A stretch of DNA of 64,000 bases from Aradus depressus (taxonomy: Eukaryota > Arthropoda > Insecta > Hemiptera > Aradidae). The stretch covers positions 7,535,549 to 7,599,548 of the forward strand of contig OY759223.1 in the NCBI GenBank assembly GCA_963662175.1, written 5' to 3'. Below are positions 1-10,100 of this stretch, one piece after another. Both the position numbers and the translations under genes were made by a program. How positions within the stretch are numbered: the stretch's first letter is position 1; every line of letters begins with the position of its first letter. A model generated the notes under the pieces. The model was not told where the DNA came from, searched no databases, and was given only the letters and a program-made list of their open reading frames with translations.

Positions 1-365
1 ATTCCTGTGTATACTGGGTTGGCTGGTGAGTGCAACTAGGGACCTAAGCATCCAATGCTCTCATCCCTTGTTGGGGCTACCACCTAGCCCTAACCAATAC
101 CAGGTCCTTCATGAACCTCTCAGTCTCCCAGTTTCCTTAGTCAATCTACTAACAATACTCCCATTGTCTAGTCCAAAGATGTGAAATCCCGTGCGAGCAT
201 ATGCCCAGGAAGTGAGCCGCCGTCTCATCTTCTCCACATCTGGGACTGTCCTTGACTTCTGCAGTATATAGGTGTCTATTAAACGAACCTTGAGAACTCC
301 TGTTAGTTGGCGAAGCTCACTCCTCTAGAGGTTCCCATCCTTCGACATCTTAGAATGATCTCACC
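1..365 (-). pseudogene. LINE C-terminal fragment (zinc-knuckle/RNase H tail)
   Basis: Read on the minus strand, about 181-330 translates to a stretch containing NRHLYTAEVKDSPRCGEDE followed by T-A-A-H-F. This is the C-x2-C-x-E-x-E-T-x2-H pattern found downstream of the reverse transcriptase in RNase H-bearing LINEs. In-frame stops follow, so it is a dead remnant. It lies upstream of the SLC17-like exon, presumably in an intron of that gene. The clade (I or R1-like) is a guess. Confidence 0.6.
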
Positions 366-660
366 CAATAACAGAGAGAGAGAGAAAACCTAATTGATCA
401 ATTCGCGCTGGTGAAGTAATTGATTCAGTGATGTATTTTTCTTTGGTAAATGTGTTATTTGTTTCTTCAAAAAATCCATTTCTTTTTTCAATTAACAATG
501 TTTTTTTAATGTTTATTTACATCTTGAAAAATATTATTAATGTCTAATAAAATGGTTTTATAAACAATAAAATTACAAGCTGGATGTGGGTACTATAGAA
601 TTGTTGCGGCTGGCTATCTCCGGGTAGCCACCTCATACATCTTCCTTTTCTGTTCTGCAG

Positions 661-899
661 GTCAGTGGGGATGTGCCTCGGCCCTCCTCTTCCGTTCCTA
701 TGCCGGCTCGACGTTTCAACAGTTGCTCTGTCAGGCGTTGGCTGGGACGACTAACAGTTTCCAGACGTTCGGCTCCTATATGACCCCCTTCGACCTCGCT
801 CCCAACTATACTTGTCTTGTCTCTGGGATCGCCTTCACCGGATACAATATCGCCGCTCTCATTGCTCCATATATCTGTAAAGTGATCCGAGATCAAAAT
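661..899 (+). CDS. SLC17-like exon (penultimate)
   Basis: Acceptor TTCTGTTCTGCAG ends at 660 and donor GTAACT starts at 900. The open frame begins at 663 (Q-W-G-C-A-S) and closes in phase 0 after D-Q-N. It encodes roughly two hydrophobic helices of a transporter. Confidence 0.7.
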
Positions 900-3528
900 G
901 TAACTATTTTCTTATTTTTTTTAAACGTTATACAAATATTCAGTTAAATAATTGTTTTTTGCTAGGGCGCCGATAGCTAAGTGGTATGCGTGCTTGCCTT
1001 CTGAGCTCAAGATCGTAGGTTCGAAACCCAGATGAGGTCCTTAGTTTATTCTATCTGGGAGGTAAAATAAACTTATGCACGCCGTCCTTCGGATGGGACA
1101 TTAAACGATGGTCCCGAGCCTCTACGATGTCAGGTACTCGTTAAAGACCTCTGCCCTAGGTGAATAAAAATGTAGGGTAAGCAAAATTTAGGACTCCCAC
1201 AGTCTAAATTAACTTATAATCTTTGTTTTTATTATTTATAGTATTAATTTTCCAATTATCAATTGTATAAATATCACCTCCATTTTAGAACTTCATTTTC
1301 ATTATTTTCTGTAAGTGTTATTATTAATTTTTTTCTTCCCTATCCTTTTATTTAATTATATTATTTTCTAAATTATAATTGGTGTTGTTATTAGTACTTA
1401 CTGTTTTAGTTTCTCCTTATTTATTATTACTACTTGTCTGTTATTATCTACTTTAAATGATTTGTATATACATTTTTTTTCTCCTGAAATTTGTTTTATT
1501 TGTTTATTTCTTATTGAAGTGTATTGTAACATTGTATTCTTATTGTATAAATGTATTCTGTTTGAATTAAATCTTGCATTTTATGTTCAATTTTATTATA
1601 TTATTATTATTAGTTAATTGAATATATTGACTCTTAATTATTGTTATTCTTCCCGTAGAGGTAAAATAAAAATATCTGTAGGCATTCGTTATTTTAATTT
1701 GTTTTTGTAAATTTATTAAAAAGTATACTTAACAAATTGTATATTGGACCGTTAATAACGATTATTTTTATTATTATTATTCACAACGAAAAACTGCATT
1801 ATGTTCTTCGCGGTTGGTAAATTTTGCATCCTGTTCTCTAGTGAATTTCAATATATATTGAAATTCACTTTAACAACTTTACTAGTTTACTGTAGAGTTA
1901 TTAGTACTTACTGTTTTAGTTTCTCCTTATTTATTATTACTACTTGGTTATTATCTATTTTAAATGATTTGTATATACATTTTTTTTTTATTCTCCTAAA
2001 ATTTGTTTTATTTATTTATTTTTTATTGAAGTGTATTGTATCATTGTATTCTTATTGTATAAATGTATTCTATTTGAATTAAATCTTGCATTTTATGTTC
2101 AATTTTATTATATTATTATTATTTCTAATTGAATATTGACGCTTAATTGAGGAGTTTGGAGCCAGAGTGGACCAACCCACAATTTTTCGGAAAATGAGTT
2201 ATTACCATCCTGATGTTGGCATAGGTTCCCTTTTTTCAAAACCAGTGTGGATCACTTAATTTCTTCACTTCAGTGATAGATAGCAGCACTTTAAGTTTAG
2301 TCCATAAATATTTTGTGCATATATTTTCAAAGTCACAATGGATCATACGGCCTTCAAAAACTTTATAGAACACAAAAAGGGATCACTCATCCAATACTAT
2401 TCTAAAATTTCAAATATAAATAAATATTTGGGGCCCATTTATGGAGATAAACAAAATGTACTCAATTTTCAATTGCCATTTTCTTCCTGATCAGTTTCAA
2501 CCAGTTGGTCCGCTCTGGCTCCAAACTCCTCAATTATTGTTATTCTTCCCATAGAGATAAAGTAAAAACATCTGTAGGCATTAATAATTATTATTTTAAT
2601 TTGTTTTTGTAAATTTATTAAAAAGTATACTTAACAAATTGTATATTGAGCCGTTAATAACGATTATTTTTATTATTATTCACAGCGAAAAACTGCATTA
2701 TGTTCTTCGCGGTTGGTAAATTTTGCATCCTGTTCTCTAGTGAATTTCAATAAATGAATATTAGTACAGGCAACGATATTATTGATCATTTTGTCAAATG
2801 TGTTACAAACACTGACAGGATTTTGTTTTTACATTTCTAGAATCAGGGGGTCGGAAAACATGAAATTCCATTGAAAACTCAATATCAAATTTCTGGCCGA
2901 TTACATAACTTCCCCTATACCTCGTTTAGCTTGGAAATTAAATTTTAGTTGTTACTTGTCGTTTAATTAGTTGATACGCCTATAGAATATGACGGGGTTT
3001 TAATCAAGTGATCTAAGTGATATTTTTAAAACTTTGAAGAAACTGTGCATTAAGTTCTTAACTAATTTAAAAAATCTATAATTTATCGAAACCGGAAATA
3101 TTTTGTATTCTGCTTTTATGGTGAAAGTTGCTGTAAGCAAACCATAAAATTGAATAAAAATCTAAATTTCAAGGTCTCTATTGATATGTTTAAGTTACTT
3201 GTTCATGTGACCAAAATGGTATAAGTGATTTGCCACTAGATCTCAGCACTGGCTAGGATATCATTTTTGTACCCGATTATGTATGCACTTACCGAAAAAT
3301 TTTCAAAAATTTCACTTGGATCATTAACCCCGACATATAACAATTTTATGAATTATTTATTTATTATTAGTATTTTTTTTTTTTTAGAAGGAAAATGGCT
3401 GGAGAGATGTTCTTGTTATGGACTTTTACATCCTCTGTTTCTGCAATTTGGTGTTTATCATTCTTGGAAAAGCGGAGAGACAACCCTGGGATGAGAATAC
3501 ATGGACGGAAGAAGAAAATAATAGCTGA
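661..3528 (+). CDS. SLC17-like major facilitator anion transporter, 3' end (two exons)
   Basis: C-terminal part of a membrane transporter resembling the SLC17 family (sialin/vesicular glutamate/phosphate co-transporters). Two exons join in phase 0: 661-899 and 3388-3528, giving about 79 + 46 codons before TGA at 3526-3528. The first holds the late transmembrane helices, with TPFDLAPNYTCLVSGIAFTG resembling the family's D-x-x-P-x-(Y/F)-x-G-x-x-x-G segment. The second resembles the SLC17 end: a WRDVLVMDFYI helix, then a G-K-A-E-R-Q-P-W tail. The 5' exons lie outside the window. The 2.5-kb intron holds a SINE, a tandem duplication and a 383-bp inverted-repeat element. MFS assignment is fairly secure; substrate is unknown. 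Confidence 0.72.
964..1206 (+). repeat. tRNA-derived SINE, 3'-truncated
   Basis: Starts with the SINE head AGGGCGCCGATAGCT (A box) and a GGTTCGAAACC B box near 1019, then continues through the TTTATCTGGGAGGTAAAATA and TACGATGTCAGGTACTCG segments. It stops at ACTCCCACAG without the usual 3' third. It lies in the SLC17-like intron. Confidence 0.85.
1389..2755. repeat. Tandem segmental duplication (about 0.5 kb unit, x2)
   Basis: The block 1389-1850 is repeated at 1898-2755. Both copies run from GTTATTAGTACTTACTG to CTCTAGTGAATTTCAAT with few differences. The second copy is longer only because of the 383-bp insertion at 2149-2531. A short AT palindrome (1843-1869) sits at the junction. Whole block is intronic. 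Confidence 0.85.
2149..2531 (+). mobile_element. 383-bp non-autonomous inverted-repeat element, copy 1
   Basis: Ends are inverted repeats GAGGAGTTTGGAGCCAGAG / CTCTGGCTCCAAACTCCTC, with divergence inside. The flanks are AATT (2145-2148 and 2532-2535). Comparison with the empty site in the sister duplication (CTTAATTATTG near 1635) shows one AATT there, so this is a 4-bp target-site duplication. A second copy is at 50287-50668. Family not recognised. Confidence 0.8.
2830..2950 (+). repeat. Repeat A, 3'-end fragment
   Basis: Contains GGTCGGAAAACATGAAATTC and the TACATAACTTCCCCTATAC terminal region shared by some twenty copies in the window. Only the end without the hairpin is present. Confidence 0.65.
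3088..3335. repeat. Dispersed repeat, copy also at 7872-8140
   Basis: Begins ACCGGAAATATTTTGT and includes TATAAGTGATTTGCCACTAG and CATTTTTGTACCCGATTATG. All are found in the same order at 7872-8140. The SLC17-like terminal exon lies 3' of it. No coding potential seen. Confidence 0.7.
3388..3528 (+). CDS. SLC17-like terminal exon
   Basis: A long T tract plus TAG acceptor ends at 3387. Starting in phase 0, the exon reads KENGWRDVLVMDFYILCF, more hydrophobic residues, then GKAERQPWDENTW and an acidic tail before TGA at 3526. One last membrane helix followed by a Q-P-W motif is typical of SLC17 C-termini. Confidence 0.7.
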   Translation, partial: KENGWRDVLVMDFYILCFCNLVFIILGKAERQPWDENTWTEEENNS

Positions 3529-5137
3529 ATTTTCCTGGCCGATATAGTGGGAAACTGGGAGTGAAAAATGGAAAATTAATTATTTCCTAGACAAGATATA
3601 TATATATAGTGTGAGCGCTTTAGGTTGTTACACCAACCTTAGACCCATTTTTCAAGTGATAAAAATGTTAGTAAGTAGAAAAACGATATTATAGTAGAAA
3701 AAAAAAAAGTATAACTCGATAACTTGTAAACCAATCTAATTAAAAAGTGTTTTTGTGGGATGAAAATATTTTTTCTCCGACAGATAACCTCTGAGTACCG
3801 ATGCCCTCCCCTCTCCATTACAAGTTCTACATTATATTCAAATTAAAAAAAAAAAAAAAAAAATTTCCATTTTTGCACTTTTTTTGGCATAAGCCTTCAT
3901 TCTAAATTTGGCCAAAACATCCAGCAAAATACGTTCAGTTTCATGATGTCAGGAGATATAGAAAAACAAGACAGATGATATACATTTATATAAACTAACA
4001 AAACAACAACATAATGAACAAATCAAAATGGAAATGATCGAAATGTTCTACAATATATCAACATTTGTATGAACATTATAGCAATTTGGAAATTCTCTAT
4101 AATAAATTGAAAATAATCACACATTATTAAAATATATGTACAGATTAGGTTCTTTATACATGTCGTCAAAATGTGATTCAGCGATATAATCTAAATTAAA
4201 GATTATAGTTTATATCAAGACAAATAAATAATACAATAAAAACATTTTTCATACAACCTACAGTTAACTAACTGGAGACATGGAAAACAAGATTTATAAA
4301 TTAAACTAGTGAGCTAATTAACATTCATTATAATACACAAGATTAGTTCAGTAATACAATTTTTTTGACGCCCCCCTAGATACGAACCATTTCAAAATGT
4401 TTCTGTATTTTGAATAGTGCGGGACTTAGGTCATTTTAAAATTCAAATACATAATACAATTTTAATTAAGTTACTGAACTGAGATATATTTGTACAAAAA
4501 TAGACAAAACATACATTTAAGTGACTTAATTTTTAAATCTCATTTCCGCAATATATTGTATGTTTTTTTTTATATCCTTCCTGAAATATTGACAGTAGGA
4601 ATACTTTTCGTTCACATACAAAAATTATACATCCCAAAGAAATTTTTGATATTTTCTATTTTGAATTTTTTAGACATTACATTATTTACACTGAAATTCA
4701 AAAATGTATGACAAATATTTTTGGTAATCGTTTTGTATCGTTAATCTCACCTTTAATTTCAGTAATAATGAAGATAGCAAAAATCTTTAAGATGGCCTTC
4801 GATAAAAATTCATATTTCTAGTATTTTGTCAACATCCTAATGTGATTTGTGTATGTTTGTATCTTCAATTATTTAGTGTCCTCAATTGTTCAAGAAAATA
4901 ATTTATAACAAAACCCTGTCAGTAACCTACAATACACTAATTGAACACTTAGAGGATAAGATGAGATTTTTAATAAAATTTGTTCATATAATTATTGAAA
5001 AATTGCCAATGAAATGAAATAGTTTTTAAAGCTAGAAAAGGGAGCACATTAAAAATACAGCAAAATGCTTTGAGATTATTTTCTTGGTGAACCTGCAAAA
5101 GATTCTCCGAGATTCTAAGAGGACGAGGAGTTTTTGT
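3529..5137. other. Intergenic AT-rich DNA
   Basis: Between the SLC17-like stop and the LIPT2 stop, so two converging genes share this 3' space. I see homopolymer A tracts (3842-3862) and AT-rich simple sequence, but no recognised element, RNA gene or exon. Both 3' UTRs should lie here. Confidence 0.5.
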
Positions 5138-5839
5138 TTACATCATAGATTCATCGAGTATTTTGTCAACGTCCGATGAATATGTGTGACTCAACTGACA
5201 GCGGAATTGGGTCTGGAAGGAGTCAAGAAATCCTGGGATGATTTCCGCGATGGAGACGTCGCGACTGAGTTGTTGCGACAACGAAGTTACACCTTTGTCC
5301 GGAATACCGCAGGGCACTATGTGATCAAACCAGGTCAAATCTGTGTTACAGTTCAGTGCCAAACCGTGTGTTGTGACAAAACGTGATGCATGCACTCCAA
5401 TTGCGCAAATTTTCGAATCATCAATCCAAACGCCGGTATGTGGTGAACGCTGCGCGCTCAATCCATAGTTATGACACAAGTGGATAACGGTTGATTCAAT
5501 CGTGTCGACGTACCATCGAACACTTGGTTTGAAGTGTTTCAAACGAAGAAGGGGCCAAGCGACGAGTTGCCCTGGACCGTGGAAGGTGATAAGTCCACCA
5601 CGGTCCGTTTGAACAAACTCCGCCCCAGTTCTCTTGAGCCGTTCTGCATCCTCTTCCGTGTACCCTCCCTTCCTAAGCCCTACTGTGTACACCGACGGAT
5701 GTTCAAGTAACAACAGTGCACCTCCACGGTATGGAAATGATCCTTCCTTCAAAACTGTAGCAATTCGACTTTGAATTTTCAGGGCCTTCAAATAAGAAAC
5801 AAGACCCAATTTCAGTACACAAACCTCAGTTGAACTCAT
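5138..5839 (-). CDS. LIPT2: Lipoyl(octanoyl) transferase, mitochondrial (LIPT2/LipB family)
   Basis: Complete intronless frame of 233 residues. The enzyme moves octanoate from acyl carrier protein to lipoyl-domain lysines (GCSH first in animals), the first committed step of mitochondrial lipoate synthesis. Visible family motifs: LLLLEHPSVYTVG (42-54), RGGLITFHGPGQLVAWPLLR (80-99), KICAIGVHASR (143-153) with the conserved Lys, HGLALN (158-163), and HIVPCGIPDKGVTS with the catalytic-type Cys177. Length suits LipB proteins. The ATG at 5837-5839 is preferred because the conserved domain begins almost at once; a short N-terminal stretch must then serve as any mitochondrial signal. It converges with the SLC17-like gene and runs parallel to the exonuclease gene upstream. 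No frameshift or missing catalytic residue. Confidence 0.95.
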   Translation of the reverse strand: MSSTEVCVLKLGLVSYLKALKIQSRIATVLKEGSFPYRGGALLLLEHPSVYTVGLRKGGYTEEDAERLKRTGAEFVQTDRGGLITFHGPGQLVAWPLLRLKHFKPSVRWYVDTIESTVIHLCHNYGLSAQRSPHTGVWIDDSKICAIGVHASRFVTTHGLALNCNTDLTWFDHIVPCGIPDKGVTSLSQQLSRDVSIAEIIPGFLDSFQTQFRCQLSHTYSSDVDKILDESMM

Positions 5840-6538
5840 TACTAATTAATAATTTTAATTTGTACCAAAAATATCACTTTTATTATTATATTCAGCCCCT
5901 GTATAGAGCTAGTTGAAGTCTTCGATTTTCGCCAAATGTTGATAACAAAGTAATGAAGCCTATAATGGAAAAAAAAAAAATTAAAAAACATTTCCCAAAC
6001 CGGTAGTTATATACATTTATATCTTTAGTGGAATAGACAATATTTTAAAAATAAGTTTGTTTTATTTATTTATTACATGTTTCCACAATATGTCAGCGTT
6101 CCTCAACTTAGAAGTTGTAAATATTAAATGTTTTGTAAACTTTTTGGCGAATTTACAGAACCTGCCGCCATATTTATACGAACTGAATCATTTATTTTAT
6201 TGGTCTACAGTATCTTAAATGTTTAAAGGACGTCGAGGTTCTGTCGTGTAAAAAGGTAGTTGGTGAGTCATTGGCTATGTACTTCCCCATATCGCAGGAA
6301 TCATCGCTCCACCTAGAAAACCAGTCGACCATTTGCACTATTCGGGGATATATATTCTAGTTGTGGTATAAATTTAGATTAAATATATGTACATAGTTAA
6401 AACGGTAATGTTAAGAATGCTGTATTAACACCTAGCCTCAACTATTTTTTCTCCCAAACAGGGAATTTACACATTTCACGTACGTTCACTTTATTTATGA
6501 AAACTGACATTATTGCAGAGATATTGTGAAATAGTTCA
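5840..6538. other. Intergenic stretch between LIPT2 and the exonuclease gene
   Basis: Should contain the LIPT2 promoter, but no clear core element was found. At about 6250-6300 there is a degenerate Repeat A hairpin end (GGTGAGTCATTGGC then TGTACTTCCCCA). The rest is AT-rich and unrecognised. Confidence 0.45.
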
Positions 6539-6780
6539 AAGAACTTGAATTAAATAAAACTCGTTTATTTGTGGTATTGTCTAATATATATACATGGGAG
6601 TACTTTCAGTATTTCTACCATCCTCAGCCAAAAGCATAAGGGATAAGACTCCTCAGATAGTCCTATCTCTTATGCTTTTGGCTGAGGATGGTAGAAATAC
6701 CAAAAGTACTCCCATGTATATATATTCTGTGAAATTAGACAATACCGCAAATAAACTAGTTTTATTTCATTCAAGTTCAT
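6539..6780. mobile_element. Long palindromic (fold-back) MITE, hairpin 1
   Basis: Near-perfect inverted repeat. The core arms TGGGAGTACTTTCAGTATT... and ...AATACCAAAAGTACTCCCA surround a loop near 6650-6665. Outward, the arms continue through TATATACA, ATTGTCTAAT and TTGAATTAAATAAAACT, giving arms of about 110 bp. The same terminal modules recur at 10322-10800. No coding sequence; a transcript would fold into one long hairpin. Confidence 0.85.
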
Positions 6781-7010
6781 TTACTTTATTTATACATAAC
6801 ATTTTGTCATTGTCACAGTTCAGTGAGTCAGCATGAAGTACATGAGAAAAAAGTTGGTTTTTGAACCAGGACAGTTCAAGCTAAGCGAAAATAGAGAGAG
6901 GATTATATTCCAAAAACATTGGCTGATTTGCCATTACAGCGAAACAAACAGGTTCATCAATAGTTGAGTGATCAATGTTTTGAGAACAGGTGAACCTCAT
7001 CTGACCAAGC

Positions 7011-7169
7011 TCAAGGATCAACTTTCATCTTACGAACTATGAGAACAATAATGGTCAGAATACTTACATAAGCATCCGTGGCTGCGTAGATGGTCTGCTC
7101 TTTGGAGAGATGTTCCTTCGACCAATTACTCACACGAACGTTCATTGGTTTTTCCAGGATCAATTGTAA
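7011..7169 (-). CDS. Exonuclease gene, exon 10 (domain 2 motif III, stop)
   Basis: LQLILEKPMNVRVSNWSKEH, LSKEQTIYAATDAY, VSILTIIVLIV, then TGA at 7011-7013. Y373 and D377 complete the DEDDy set. A GTAAGT at 7067 could be a donor, but the unspliced V-S-I-L-T-I fits the family's usual continuation after DAY. Confidence 0.78.
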   Translation of the reverse strand, partial: LQLILEKPMNVRVSNWSKEHLSKEQTIYAATDAYVSILTIIVLIVRKMKVDP

Positions 7170-10100
7170 CTGTAAACAGAAGTTTATTATTTTTATTTCG
7201 TCATTCAGATTATTAGTCAAAATGGCCGAATGGAGGAGGAACCTAACAGGAGTGGCAACATCCGGTCGTCTCTACCGTGCCATCAACTGGCAGTTCCTCA
7301 GCAAGAGGAGAGAATACTCAGTCATATAAGTTCCCACACTGACCAATAGCGCTCTCCAAAATACATCATGACTAGAGCCCGGATTCCCGTGAATTTTTCT
7401 TTTTCGCTTGCTTGAAATCATTAAATAACAATTTATTTTTACGAATTAAGGCATCCTGATTAATATATATTAAATTTTTTTTGCACGAAATTGCACGTTT
7501 TATGTTTTTACTCCACAAAATTGCATATTTTGTCATAATTAGAAAATGTATTTGTAACTTAGTTTGAAAATGTATACATTTGTTAATCGACAAATTTACA
7601 ACAGTTTTGAGAAAAAATCCAGGATATGACCAACTCAAAAAGTACAATGTGCCCTTAAATGGTGAAGATATAATATATATTGTAAGCAGCTACAAATAAC
7701 AAAAATAATTGTATTTATCCATTCTACTTTATTATAACAAACAGACACATATCATTCCTGTCACAAAAATAATTATATATACATATATATCCTATATCAT
7801 TTGTCGCGAGGTTTAATGGTTGCTATTGTAGTGGGTGGTGAACTATGAAAGGTTGGGAACCACTGCTTTAGACCGGAAATATTTTGTCTTCTGCTTTTAT
7901 GGTGAAAGTTGCTGTTAGAAAACCATAAAATTGAATAAAATCTAAATTTTAAGGTTACTTGTTCCATGTCACCAAAATAGTATAAGTGATTTGCCACTAG
8001 ACCTCAGCACTCGCTAGAATTTCACTTGTACAACTTTTTTCCTGAACAGAACTATCATTTTTGTACCCGATTATGCACTTAACGAAACATTTTCAAAAAT
8101 GTCACTTGGACCATTTTGATTCTAACCCCGTCAATTAGTGTACTCGTTTCAGCAGTACGAACCTGATTGAGAACAAGTCGGTCTAGACTCCACCTCTCAC
8201 AAGTATTCAGTTTTTTATTCGCAAATGAGGTCAATTCAATTAAATTATTTTCTAGGATACTTTTTACATCAATCCTGAAGTCACGTCCAAGCTTTCTAAT
8301 ATCACTAAAAAGTACAACAAATTAAAATTTAAGTATACAAATTGAGATTTTGAATATCAGCAATTATTATAATAAAATTGTTATACAGGAACCGAGGGTC
8401 AGTCAAGACTAGGGATGAGCATCGAACGTACAACATCAATAGTCAGAAAATCGATGATCAAATTTTGATATCGTCTTTGGTTAGTTATATGACTTTAATG
8501 TGACGTTATATCGCCTAGAGCGCTCTTTCGTCGTTCTGATGGACATGAGCCCGACTATATACTGGGAGTCTAAATTTTGCCGTTCCTGGACATCGCACAG
8601 GCTCGGGATCATCGCTTAACATCCCATCCGAAGGACAGCATTCTCAGGGTTTTTCCGTCTTCCCGATAAAAAAAAACCCAAGGGCCTCGGCTGGGTATTG
8701 AATCCGTAATTTTGAGCTCGGAGCTAAGAAAGAAAGCTACCTCTGAGTAATACTCGAGGGCGCCGGTAGCTCAGTGGTATGCGTCTTTGTCTTCTGAGCT
8801 CAAGATCGTGGGTTCGAAACCTGACCGAAGCCCTTAGTTTATTTTATCTGAGAGGTAAAATCAACTTGAGCACGCCATCCTTCGGGTGGGACGTTAAGCA
8901 ATGGTCCCGAGCCTGTACGATGTCAGGTAGTCGTTAAAGACCCCTGCCCTAGATGAATAAAAATTTAGGATAGGGGCTCATATCCACCAGAGTGACGAAA
9001 GAGCGCTCTGGTAGTAGGCGATATGACCTCGTAGTTAAAGCCCGGACACGAGTCATAAAACCTAACCTACCTCTGAGTTATCGGCGCCTTGAGCTCTCGA
9101 CATGGAGAATGAAAAATCAATATTATTTTTAAGTATTTATAAAAATGAGAGAGAACGAGAAAACAAAAAAAAATTACAAATTTTGTGTTGATATCTAACT
9201 TAACCAACACTTTAAAATACCAAAATTCTTGAGGAAGTGAATTTAAAAAACGTAATTTCGAAGCAAATTTAACCCTCCAATCTATTTCTAGTCATTGTTA
9301 TTAAATGGTCTGCTTTAGAAAATAAGCACAGATGTCAAACAGGTATTGGCTACCTCTGAATAATGATAGATATCTGGTATTTACTCAGTTATAGAGAAGG
9401 GATACAGCTTAGAGTCTCAAAAACCTCTGTCTTTCCACCAGACTCTAAATCTTTACATGTCATAAACAATTTTTTTCGCAAGACACGTCCCCGTTCTTTG
9501 AACGATTGACTTCAACTTACTTATTTTATTATTCCAAAAGGAAAAGAATTACGTACTTTGCGACGTACTGTATAAATAGTACGTTAATAATTAATCTTTC
9601 TTATCGATAATTTATTTCATCATGAGTTCAACAAACTTTCAAAACGAATAACCGTAGAATATCCATGTTTTTTCAACAATTGACCACCGATGCTCACCCA
9701 TAGTCTGGACTCTCTAGAAATAAAGACTGAACAGAATCTCTCTACAGATATTATTGCACCCTTGAGATGACTATAGTTACTGTCTTACTTGGCGATGTTC
9801 AGTCCTGATAACTTCACATTTGAATGTTTCAAGAGGAGCACCAGAGCTTTTGGAAGGCTCGTCATTTCCAGCAACTAAAAAAAAAAATTATTTACTTTAA
9901 AAATTAGTTTTTTTTTTTTTTTTACATTAATTAAACAAAATAAAACCAATGCAGAGTTTCCATGTTTTCCAAACTCCTGATTCCAAAAATGAAAAAAAAA
10001 AAAATCCGTCTGTGAACTCGATAGAATGAACGTATCGACATGAAATTTTCTACGTGTATCAAGAACTTTTTAAGGTCGACATCACATAAAAACTCTAATA

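Noticed and set aside
661..899. Complete small gene at 723-947
   Set aside because: The frame continues upstream to an acceptor at 660 and hits a donor at 900, so it is an internal exon.
5186..5386. Plus-strand frame inside LIPT2
   Set aside because: Shadow of the conserved minus-strand enzyme.
7000..7067. Terminal intron and extra exon (to about 6880) of the exonuclease gene
   Set aside because: GTAAGT and TTGGTCAG exist, but the spliced peptide has no family match, while the unspliced VSILTI continuation does.
8756..8835. tRNA gene
   Set aside because: A and B boxes and a partial cloverleaf are present, but the acceptor ends do not pair well and the sequence recurs about 15 times joined to the same tail. 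It is the SINE head.
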